Of a stretch of 6,903 nucleotides of DNA, positions 1-4,683 are shown one piece after another. The position numbers and the translations under genes were made by a program. Under the pieces are notes generated by a model. It did no database searches. It was not told the origin of the DNA and saw only the letters and a program-made list of their open reading frames with translations. This DNA is from Acidobacteriota bacterium (lineage in GTDB: Bacteria > Acidobacteriota > Terriglobia > Bryobacterales > JACQDG01): contig JACQDI010000144.1 of NCBI GenBank assembly GCA_016201195.1, positions 1 through 6,903 on the forward strand, in the 5' to 3' direction. The stretch's first letter is position 1. Every line of letters starts with the position of its first letter.

Positions 1-1
1 C

Positions 2-226
2 TACAAGGCCGACCCGGCGCGCACCTATACCGACTTCGGTTGCTCGTTTGAAACCTTCACTAACGCCGACTTTTTGGAGCTGGAGACGCTCGGCCCGCTG
101 GCGAAGATCGAGCCGGGGGCGACGGTGGAGCACGTCGAGCGGTGGACGCTGCACAAGAACATCAAGCTCGCGAACTGGACCGACGCCGAACTCGACCGCG
201 TGGTAGCACCGCTGGCGGCGCGATAA
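2..226 (+). CDS. C-terminal fragment of a DUF4380/aldose-epimerase-like protein (5' end outside window)
   Basis: This is an open frame from the left edge to a TAA at 224-226, giving the last 74 residues of a protein. The tail reads like the final beta strands of a galactose-mutarotase-like fold: a 'TDFGCSFETFTN' stretch, then 'FLELETLGPL', then 'PGATVEHVERWTL'. I recall this arrangement from DUF4380-type proteins of Acidobacteria and related phyla, where the final beta-sandwich strand is followed by a short helix; here that helix would be 'TDAELDRVVAPL'. The catalytic part lies outside the window, so no substrate can be named. The next gene is about 170 bases away and has its own promoter-like sequence, so this gene probably ends its own transcript. 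Coding status is nearly certain; the family name is from memory and moderate. Confidence 0.6.
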   Translation, partial: YKADPARTYTDFGCSFETFTNADFLELETLGPLAKIEPGATVEHVERWTLHKNIKLANWTDAELDRVVAPLAAR

Positions 227-331
227 GACCCGTGATGCGCGCCGCACAAACCCTCCGCGAGATCGAACGGATTAGACTTCATCGCCAGACTTGTGCGACC
301 AATGATCCACGACCGGACACACATGAGAGCT

Positions 332-360
332 TTGACAGCCCCTTCCGGGCCGCTGATCAT
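332..360 (+). promoter_or_regulatory. Candidate sigma-70-type promoter for the 397-2826 gene cluster
   Basis: A perfect -35 hexamer TTGACA lies at 332-337. After a 17-base spacer comes GATCAT at 355-360, which matches four of six -10 positions. Transcription would begin near 367, giving a leader of about 30 bases before the ATG at 397. This is the only good promoter match in the intergenic stretch 227-396. The -10 is imperfect, so this is a moderate call. Confidence 0.4.
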
Positions 361-375
361 CATCGCAGGATTCTG

Positions 376-393
376 GTTTCATTGTTCTGAAAC
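376..393. repeat. Inverted repeat just upstream of the membrane-protein start codon
   Basis: GTTTCA (376-381) and TGAAAC (388-393) are perfect reverse complements around the six-base centre TTGTTC. The repeat ends three bases before the ATG at 397, within the predicted leader and where a ribosome binding site should be; no clear Shine-Dalgarno sequence is present there. It could be a weak RNA hairpin affecting initiation or a protein-binding site. Its function is not known. Confidence 0.35.
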
Positions 394-396
394 GTC

Positions 397-1179
397 ATGG
401 CGGACAATAGCTTGGGCGAGCGCTTAAAGACCGCTGCGGCCGTGACCGGAGGCCTCTCGGCCGCCTGTTACGTGATCGGCCTGTTGGTCGTGAACATCCA
501 CCTGCGGCGCTTCGGGTACTACTCCATGAGCCTGTTCGAGGTTCACTACGTCGTCGCCGGGATACTGTCCCTGGTTCCGGTGGGGTTGGGCTGGTGTGGG
601 TTTGCCCTCTTTGCAGAAGAAATCTGGGAAGCCGCAAAGGGCTGGAAGCTGGTGGCGCTCCTGATCGGCCTGCTGCTGGGGCTGATGGGATCCTTTGTCG
701 TGCTGGTTCTACAGGGGGCCTGGATTGAAGGCCTCCCCTTCGGCGTCCGATTCGTTGTTCTGATCATCGCCGGTTTCTTCGTCACCCTGTATCCCGCGGC
801 GGCAGCGCAGTCGGCGACTCGGCTGCTGGCCTCCAATGTCTACCGCAAAGAGGTGACAGTTTCCGGGGCGGTCGTCATTGGGTTGTCCGCGCTGGTCGTG
901 GTTGGCGGTTACCTGGTCAACTTCTCGCGCAGCATTTATGGGGAAATCCCGGCGACGCTCGGGGGCGGGCAGCCGCGTGCCGTGCGGCTCGTGGTGAAGA
1001 ACGAGGTGAAAGCGAGCCTGGCCGGCCTGGGAGTTCCCTTTGCAGCCGACGGACGCACCAGTGAGCGGGTCCGCCTCCTGCTGGCCACCGAGAAGGAGTA
1101 CGTCATTCTGACCGGCAAAGAGGGGTCGGTCGGTATCCGGGGCGACGCCGTCGATGCTATTTTCTATGAGCCTAGGTGA
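397..1179 (+). CDS. Five-helix integral membrane protein of unknown function with a soluble C-terminal domain
   Basis: This 260-residue protein has about five hydrophobic segments, at residues 12-33, 50-72, 84-106, 116-137 and 154-175. A soluble domain of about 80 residues follows (178-260). The loop between segments 1 and 2 carries 'HLRRFGYYSMSLFE', typical of a cytosolic arginine-rich turn followed by an amphipathic stretch. The C-terminal domain alternates beta-like strands ('AVRLVV', 'VRLLLATEKEYVIL', 'SVGIRGDAVDAIFY'), resembling a small beta sandwich. No catalytic motif, transporter signature or kinase/receiver domain is visible, so no function is assigned. The ATG at 397 lacks a good ribosome binding site but is the first sensible start before helix 1. 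The stop codon (1177-1179) is four bases before the next start, so translation with the ThuA gene is probably coupled. Confidence 0.85.
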   Translation: MADNSLGERLKTAAAVTGGLSAACYVIGLLVVNIHLRRFGYYSMSLFEVHYVVAGILSLVPVGLGWCGFALFAEEIWEAAKGWKLVALLIGLLLGLMGSFVVLVLQGAWIEGLPFGVRFVVLIIAGFFVTLYPAAAAQSATRLLASNVYRKEVTVSGAVVIGLSALVVVGGYLVNFSRSIYGEIPATLGGGQPRAVRLVVKNEVKASLAGLGVPFAADGRTSERVRLLLATEKEYVILTGKEGSVGIRGDAVDAIFYEPR

Positions 1180-1183
1180 AACT

Positions 1184-1924
1184 ATGAGACCCATCCTGGT
1201 CAGCCTGCTTCTGATCCTGCCCCTGGCGGCGGAGGACCCGAACGCCGCCAAAGTCTACTCCACCGCCCACCGCCCCCGCGCCCTGGCCCTGATCGGCGAC
1301 CGCTTCCACAGCCCCACCATGATGCGCGACGGCCTGATCCCGGCCCTGGTGCGGGAAAACATCCCGGTGACGTTCCTGGAAGAGGTCACCGCCCTCAACG
1401 CACAAGCCCTGGCCGAACACCAGCTCCTGATCATGGCCCGCAACGGCCGCTACTGGCCCAACGGCTACGACAAGCCGGAAGCGAAATGGATGACCGATGC
1501 GCAGCAGAAGGCCATCTGGGATTTCGTCGAGAAGGGCGGCGCCCTGCTCGCCATCCACAACGCCCACACCGCCTATCCTCCGGGGCCGTATCTGAAGCTG
1601 TTCGGCGGGGAGTTCGGCGGCCACCCCAAGCCCTATGTGTTCAGCGTCCGCATCGAAAACCCCAACCATCCGGTCACGGCGGGCGTGGAGGACTTCGACA
1701 TTTACGACGAGCACCATATGAACAAGTACGCCCTGGACCAGGAGCACCTCCTGCTGCGCTCCATCGCCCGGGATAACGCGGCCGCGCCCGCCGGCTGGTG
1801 GCGCGAGGTAGGAAAAGGCCGTTTCTGCTACCTCTCGCCCGGCCATACGCCGGAGGCGCTCAGCCACCCCATGATGCAGCGCCTGCTGCGCAACGCCATG
1901 CGCTGGGTATTACGAATCGAGTAA
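1184..1924 (+). CDS. Secreted ThuA-like domain protein
   Basis: This 246-residue protein has an N-terminal signal peptide: MRPILVSLLLILPLAA, with likely cleavage near residue 16. The rest matches the ThuA-like, class I glutamine amidotransferase-like fold. It has an early 'RALALIGDRFHSP' strand, a 'GGALLAIHNAHTAY' elbow at residues 118-131, 'FGGEFGGHP' at 140-148, 'NHPVTAGVEDFDIYDE' at 161-176, and the closing 'GKGRFCYLSPGHTPEALSHP' at 210-229. ThuA domains occur in trehalose/disaccharide utilisation and in many exported carbohydrate-related proteins of Acidobacteria, Planctomycetes and Bacteroidetes; the reaction is mostly unproven. I chose the ATG at 1184 over an in-frame ATG at 1154. The 1184 ATG gives a clean signal peptide and has AGGTGA at 1174-1179, which is formed partly by the stop codon of the preceding gene. 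The next gene follows after five bases, so the two are probably co-transcribed. Confidence 0.88.
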   Translation: MRPILVSLLLILPLAAEDPNAAKVYSTAHRPRALALIGDRFHSPTMMRDGLIPALVRENIPVTFLEEVTALNAQALAEHQLLIMARNGRYWPNGYDKPEAKWMTDAQQKAIWDFVEKGGALLAIHNAHTAYPPGPYLKLFGGEFGGHPKPYVFSVRIENPNHPVTAGVEDFDIYDEHHMNKYALDQEHLLLRSIARDNAAAPAGWWREVGKGRFCYLSPGHTPEALSHPMMQRLLRNAMRWVLRIE

Positions 1925-1929
1925 AGACC

Positions 1930-2826
1930 ATGAAACGACTTCTAATTGCTTGCATCTTCGCGCTGCTGCTGGTCGCCGTTTTCCGGCGCGAGGCCGCCAG
2001 CCAGTCGAGCCTGACCCAGGAGATCGCCCCGGGCGTTTGGTACCGCGCCGCCGAGCCCGATAAGAACATCATCGCCAACACCGGCTGGGTGGAGTTCCGC
2101 GACTACGTGCTGGTGATCGACGCGAACTTCCCCTGGGGCGCCCGCGCCATCCTGGAGGACCTGCGCAAGACCACCAGCAAGCCGATCCGCGCTGTGTTCG
2201 ACACGCACTATCATGGCGATCACGCCTTCGGCAACAGCCTGTTTGTGGACGCCGGGGCCGTCATTGTCTGCTCGGAGGACTGCCTCGCCGAGTCCCGCGC
2301 CAAGAACCCGAAGGCCTGGGGCGCAAGCGCCGAGCTCAAAAACTACCGCCTGGAGCACCCCCAGATCAGCTTCCGCGAGCAGATGGCGTTCGACGATGGC
2401 GCCCACCGTGTGGAGCTGCGGCTGATGGGACCGGGCCACACCCGGGGCGATGCGGTGGCCTATCTGCCGAAAGAAAAAATCCTGTTTACCGGCGACCTGT
2501 GCGTCAACCGCCCGGGAAACAACATCAGCGATCCGGACGCCGATCCCGACGGCTGGATCCGCGCGCTGGACAAGATGCTGCAACTGGATGTGGCGATCCT
2601 CATCCCGGGTCACGGAGTGCAGGGGACCAAGGACGCCATCCACGGCCAGCGGGCGTACCTGGCCGGATTGATCAGCGAGGTCCGTAAAGGCATCGGCCGC
2701 GGCGCGAGCGCCGACCAGCTCGAAAAGGAGATCACGCTCACCCAGTACAAGCCGTGGGGCCTGGACGACAACCGCAACAAGACGGCCATTCGCGCCGTCT
2801 ACGCCAAGCTCAACCGGAGCCGGTGA
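1930..2826 (+). CDS. Exported metallo-beta-lactamase-fold hydrolase
   Basis: This 298-residue protein starts with a signal peptide or anchor (MKRLLIACIFALLLVAVF) followed by 'RREAASQS'. All metal-site motifs of the MBL superfamily are in place: H93-x-H95-x-D97-H98 in 'THYHGDH', H170 in 'GPGHTRGD', D189 in 'FTGDL' and H228 in 'PGHG'. Two metal ions, usually zinc, should therefore be bound and the enzyme is probably active. The substrate cannot be read from sequence. The fold covers beta-lactamases, lactonases, glyoxalase II-like thioesterases and phosphodiesterases. The overall look ('GVWYRAAEPDKNIIANTGWVEFRDYVLVIDANFP') fits the broad periplasmic 'MBL fold metallo-hydrolase' group, not a confirmed resistance enzyme. 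The gap to the ThuA gene is five bases and the ribosome binding site is weak, pointing to translational coupling. Confidence 0.92.
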   Translation: MKRLLIACIFALLLVAVFRREAASQSSLTQEIAPGVWYRAAEPDKNIIANTGWVEFRDYVLVIDANFPWGARAILEDLRKTTSKPIRAVFDTHYHGDHAFGNSLFVDAGAVIVCSEDCLAESRAKNPKAWGASAELKNYRLEHPQISFREQMAFDDGAHRVELRLMGPGHTRGDAVAYLPKEKILFTGDLCVNRPGNNISDPDADPDGWIRALDKMLQLDVAILIPGHGVQGTKDAIHGQRAYLAGLISEVRKGIGRGASADQLEKEITLTQYKPWGLDDNRNKTAIRAVYAKLNRSR

Positions 2827-2877
2827 AACAACATCTTCACCACCAAGACACAAAGACCCCAAGAAAGACGGTGAGCC

Positions 2878-2886
2878 TGCTATAAT
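2878..2886 (+). promoter_or_regulatory. Extended -10 promoter for the HMA selenoprotein gene
   Basis: TGCTATAAT at 2878-2886 is a perfect extended -10 element (TGnTATAAT). No good -35 hexamer lies 16-18 bases upstream, which is normal for extended -10 promoters. Transcription would start near 2893, just before the strong ribosome binding site AGGAGGGG (2896-2902). The small gene at 2908 therefore appears to be expressed independently of the upstream three-gene cluster. Confidence 0.55.
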
Positions 2887-2907
2887 CCGCTTCCAGGAGG
2901 GGATGTT

Positions 2908-3210
2908 ATGAAAAGCTGGGCTGTGTTGTTTCTGACCGCGCTGGTGGCCTGTGGCCTGCTGCTGGCGGGGCCCCCGAACGAAGAAACCGTCACCCTCGCC
3001 GTCTCCGGCATGACCTGAGGCTCCTGCGCCGCAACAGTGCAGTCTGCACTGGAAGCCGTCAAGGGCGTGAAGGAAGCCAAGATCTCCCTGCGCGACGAGG
3101 AAGCAGTCGTCAAGTACGATCCGCAAGCCTGCAAGGTCGACGACCTGATCAAGGCCGTCAAGAACGCGCAGGGTATGAGCTCCTACGACGCCAAGGTCAA
3201 GAAGAAGTAG
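2908..3210 (+). CDS. Exported heavy-metal-associated (HMA) domain selenoprotein, TGA read as Sec at residue 37
   Basis: The frame runs from the ATG at 2908 to the TAG at 3208-3210, 100 residues if the internal TGA (3016-3018) is decoded. AGGAGGGG at 2896-2902 gives an excellent ribosome binding site. Residues 1-21 (MKSWAVLFLTALVACGLLLAG) are a signal peptide; 'LVAC' at 12-15 could be a lipobox, although hydrophobic residues continue after the Cys. Residues 28-100 match the HMA fold (beta-alpha-beta-beta-alpha-beta) seen in MerP, copper chaperones and P-type ATPase N-termini: 'VTLAVSGMT', metal loop, 'AATVQSALEAVKGVKEAKISL', 'EEAVVKYDPQACKVDDLIKAVKNAQG'. The metal loop should read GMTCxxC; here it reads GMT-TGA-GSC, so TGA sits exactly at the first metal-binding Cys. 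Homology continues without loss of frame after the TGA, and a SECIS-like hairpin follows. I infer selenocysteine, giving a U37xxC40 site for a soft metal ion or for redox. No transporter or ATPase partner is nearby. The alternative, a nonsense mutation of TGC/TGT to TGA, is less likely. Confidence 0.8.
3035..3051 (+). promoter_or_regulatory. Putative bacterial SECIS element of the HMA selenoprotein mRNA
   Basis: A perfect 7-bp inverted repeat, CAGTGCA (3035-3041) and TGCACTG (3045-3051), encloses the loop GTC (3042-3044). There are 23 nt between the TGA and the loop. Bacterial SECIS elements lie within the coding region just after the UGA, roughly 16-37 nt from UGA to loop, with a G among the first loop bases; all of this holds here. 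The tip reads GCAGUCUGCAC, and the E. coli fdhF element, as I remember it, reads GCAGGUCUGCAC. GGCT (3019-3022) and AGCC (3054-3057) could add a lower stem across an asymmetric internal loop. The hairpin lies inside coding sequence for 'TVQSAL', so chance pairing is possible, but position and loop both fit. Confidence 0.7.
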
Positions 3211-3216
3211 CCGGCG

Positions 3217-3474
3217 TCACGGTTGACGCAAAGCGTTGTGGGTCCCGACGCGCCGTAAGAGCACGCTTTCACTGACAAACTGGAAGGTGATCCGGCAGTT
3301 GTCGCTGACCCGCAACTCCCAAATCCCCGGCGTCCCTCCCATCTTCTTTGCCCGGAGGGACGGATGACGTGGGTCCGTGAGGAACAGTTCCAGCGCTTTT
3401 TCGACGCGGTTCTGGACTTCGCCGGGCAGCCGCTTGAAATCCTTCTTGAACCGCTCGGTACGGAGCAACAGCAT
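3217..3474 (-). CDS. RelE/ParE-superfamily toxin of a type II toxin-antitoxin pair
   Basis: This basic 85-residue protein matches the RelE/YafQ-like fold: 'RTERFKKDFKRLPGEVQNRVEKALELFLTDPRHPSLRAKKMGG', then 'GIWELRVSDNCRITFQF' and a final 'LLRRVGTHNAL'. The 'HPSLRxKKM...IWExRVSxNxRITF' pattern is typical of the subgroup annotated as cytotoxic translational repressors; family members cleave mRNA on the ribosome or, in ParE-like cases, act on gyrase. The ATG at 3474-3472 overlaps the antitoxin stop by one base (TGATG), so the start is set by translational coupling; no strong ribosome binding site is seen. A longer in-frame reading upstream would only duplicate antitoxin sequence in another frame. 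The stop (3217-3219) is six bases from the end of the convergent selenoprotein gene. The gene looks intact. Confidence 0.87.
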   Translation of the reverse strand: MLLLRTERFKKDFKRLPGEVQNRVEKALELFLTDPRHPSLRAKKMGGTPGIWELRVSDNCRITFQFVSESVLLRRVGTHNALRQP

Positions 3475-3752
3475 CAGCCGCGTAAGTCCTTCATCAGGTC
3501 CTTCACCTTCCTGAACCGTTTCACGCGGCCCCTGCGAATATCCTCTTCGGCCTCTCGCTCTCCCACTTGCCACTCCTTGGTCCAGAAGTACGCTTGGGAA
3601 GGGTCAACCAGCTTGGCCGGCTTCAGCAGCACCCCATCCTTGGTCTCTTCCAGCCGGACGAAGTCCCCCGCACTTACGTGAAAGCGGCTCATCAACCACC
3701 TGGGAAGGGTGATGTTTTTGTTCTTCTGTACCTTAACAATGCTCTCCGTCAC
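3474..3752 (-). CDS. AbrB/SpoVT-type antitoxin (GTG start)
   Basis: This 92-residue protein begins with an AbrB-like swapped-hairpin DNA-binding domain, 'TESIVKVQKNKNITLPRWLMSRFHVSAGDFVRLEETKDGVLLKPA' (residues 2-46). A tail rich in charged residues follows ('WTKEWQVGEREAEEDIRRGRVKRFRKVKDLMKDL'), which probably wraps around the toxin. The GTG at 3752-3750 is chosen because it starts just before the domain and has GGGAG five to six bases upstream on the minus strand. The frame is open further upstream into the ANTAR remnant, so an automatic caller could produce a false long fusion. The antitoxin probably binds DNA and represses its own promoter; a 13-bp palindrome overlapping a -10-like element lies 24-36 bases upstream of the start. 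The stop overlaps the toxin ATG. Confidence 0.82.
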   Translation of the reverse strand: MTESIVKVQKNKNITLPRWLMSRFHVSAGDFVRLEETKDGVLLKPAKLVDPSQAYFWTKEWQVGEREAEEDIRRGRVKRFRKVKDLMKDLRG

Positions 3753-4470
3753 AGGCTCTCCCGAATCGCGTCTTACTAGAAATTCTAGCATATTCGTCAT
3801 CTTGATCGCCTCGGCGATCTCCTTCATGGACCTGCGCCGCTGGCGGCTTTGGCGCTGCAAAGTCAAATAGGCATCGGCCTCGCCCAGCCCGAGCTCGCGT
3901 TGCAGGATGCCCTTGGCCCGCTCGACCACCTTGCGGGTCTCCAACTGCTCAGAGAGGTGGGAGATTTCGCTGTCCAGGCGCGCCATCTCGATTTCGGCGC
4001 CCACCAGGAACCCGATGGTGGAAATCAGCTTGATTTCGCTCGGCGTGTACTCGTGAGGGAGGCGATGCTGCAGGTTGATGACGCCCACCACCCGGCCTCG
4101 GCATAGCACGGGCACCGACAGGAAGGCCTCGTAGTGGTCCTCGGGCAACCACGGCGACCGGCTGCCGGTGCGCGGCGACCCAGCCGGTGATCCCCTGGCC
4201 CACCGGAAGCTTGAGCCGGTCCACAACCTCTGGATGTGGATTCTTTGAGGCCCGCAGCACCAGCTCATCCTCCTCCAGCACATAGAGAAAGCACGAATTG
4301 CACTGCACGACCGCTGAGACCAGCCGCACCACCCGGTCCAGCACCTCGTGCAGCGGGTCGGCCGCGGCTATGCGGCTGCCAATTTCGTGCAAGAGATCGA
4401 CTTCGTTTTCACTTGCCGGAAAAGACGCTTCCACCCTTTCACGGTATACCGGCTCTGACGAGGGGTCCAA
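3753..4470 (-). pseudogene. Broken GAF-ANTAR response regulator (RNA-binding antiterminator type)
   Basis: The N-terminal part is read from about 4470 (a TTG; no ATG is in frame): 'EVDLLHEIGSRIAAADPLHEVLDRVVRLVSAVVQCNSCFLYVLEEDELVLRASKNPH...VGQGITGWVAAHRQPVAV', a GAF domain. Near 4141-4155 homology jumps to another frame at 'LPEDHYEAFLSVPVLCRGRVVGVINLQHR', and the segment normally linking these blocks (about 17 residues) is absent, so a deletion that is not a multiple of three is likely. A complete ANTAR domain follows: 'EQLETRKVVERAKGILQRELGLGEADAYLTLQRQSRQRRRSMKEIAEAI'. ANTAR domains bind paired hexaloop hairpins in mRNA leaders and prevent termination, often at nitrate/nitrite assimilation genes; the divergent neighbour is a nitrite/sulfite reductase-like gene. 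After 'EAIK' the frame runs without a stop into the antitoxin. A shortened protein from an internal start could keep the ANTAR domain. An assembly error at the GAF junction is possible. Confidence 0.72.
3776..3788. promoter_or_regulatory. Palindromic operator candidate with -10 element of the toxin-antitoxin operon
   Basis: CTAGAA and TTCTAG flank a single central A, forming a 13-base perfect palindrome in a locally AT-rich patch. On the minus strand it contains TAGAAT (3787-3782), a five-of-six match to the -10 consensus, placing transcription start near 3775, about 23 bases before the antitoxin GTG. No convincing -35 is present. Antitoxin binding to such a site would block the promoter, the usual autoregulation of these modules. 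The regulatory role is inferred. Confidence 0.45.
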
Positions 4471-4506
4471 TCGGAAAAAGTTTTGTATTCCATAGAATAT
4501 TTCGAT

Positions 4507-4535
4507 TTGACTTGCCTTGTGATCTCGCCTAGCCT
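4507..4535 (+). promoter_or_regulatory. Candidate promoter of the nitrite/sulfite reductase-like gene
   Basis: TTGACT (4507-4512) matches five of six -35 positions. After 17 bases, TAGCCT (4530-4535) keeps the key first, second and sixth -10 positions. Initiation near 4542 would place the hexaloop hairpin 4544-4563 at the very 5' end of a leader of about 140 bases. The -10 is weak, so the call is tentative. Confidence 0.35.
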
Positions 4536-4543
4536 GGGGTCAA

Positions 4544-4563
4544 CGGGCACACCGCCGTGTCCG
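4544..4563 (+). promoter_or_regulatory. ANTAR-type hexaloop hairpin in the leader of the reductase-like gene
   Basis: CGGGCAC (4544-4550) pairs with GTGTCCG (4557-4563) over seven base pairs, one of them G-U, around the hexaloop ACCGCC. ANTAR regulators such as NasR and EutV recognise two tandem hairpins whose hexaloops have A at position 1 and G at position 4; this loop has both. A second, weaker hairpin, GGGAC (4591-4595) with GTCCT (4602-4606), also has a hexaloop (CAGGAA) with G at position 4 but C at position 1, and a TTCTTT stretch follows it. The 27-base linker is longer than I would expect. A GAF-ANTAR gene lies directly across the divergent promoter region, which supports the assignment. 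Confidence 0.45.
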
Positions 4564-4637
4564 TCGCTTCACTACTCAGTCGTCTGACGCGGGACCAGGA
4601 AGTCCTTCTTTAGCAACTCGTTTTGTTCCACGCCGAA

Positions 4638-4670
4638 CGTGTGTCCGCGAAACGGTGGATTTCGCACACG
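4638..4670 (+). promoter_or_regulatory. Bulged hairpin immediately upstream of the reductase-like ribosome binding site
   Basis: CGTGTG (4638-4643) pairs with CACACG (4665-4670), and CGAAA (4648-4652) pairs with TTTCG (4660-4664). This leaves a four-base bulge TCCG and a seven-base loop CGGTGGA. The hairpin abuts the ribosome binding site GGAGGAGGGG (4670-4679). No U-tract follows, so it is not a classical terminator. It might mask or present the ribosome binding site, or in DNA serve as an imperfect palindromic operator. The role is unknown. Confidence 0.4.
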
Positions 4671-4683
4671 GAGGAGGGGAAGA

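Noticed and set aside
1172..1867. 231-codon open frame on the minus strand
   Set aside because: Antisense to the ThuA-like gene; low-complexity Gly/Val/Ala-rich product expected from GC-rich complement.
3016..3018. TGA in the HMA gene as a simple nonsense mutation
   Set aside because: A random stop is unlikely to fall exactly on the metal-binding Cys codon and also be followed by a SECIS-like hairpin at the right spacing with an intact downstream domain. It remains the main alternative, because nearby genes do carry lesions.
1942..3126. 394-codon open frame on the minus strand
   Set aside because: It lies antisense to the MBL gene and the HMA gene, both with clear motifs. Its composition is typical of GC-rich antisense frames and it shows no recognisable domain.
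3474..4283. One long ANTAR-antitoxin fusion protein as a normal gene
   Set aside because: Its first 45 or so residues are out-of-frame GAF sequence, and the antitoxin has its own GTG start with a ribosome binding site and an upstream promoter-like palindrome. Kept only as a speculative finding.
4368..4550. Minus-strand small frame containing an ATG at 4493 as the start of the GAF protein
   Set aside because: It is in a different frame from the GAF homology and its product has no GAF similarity; using it would need yet another frameshift.
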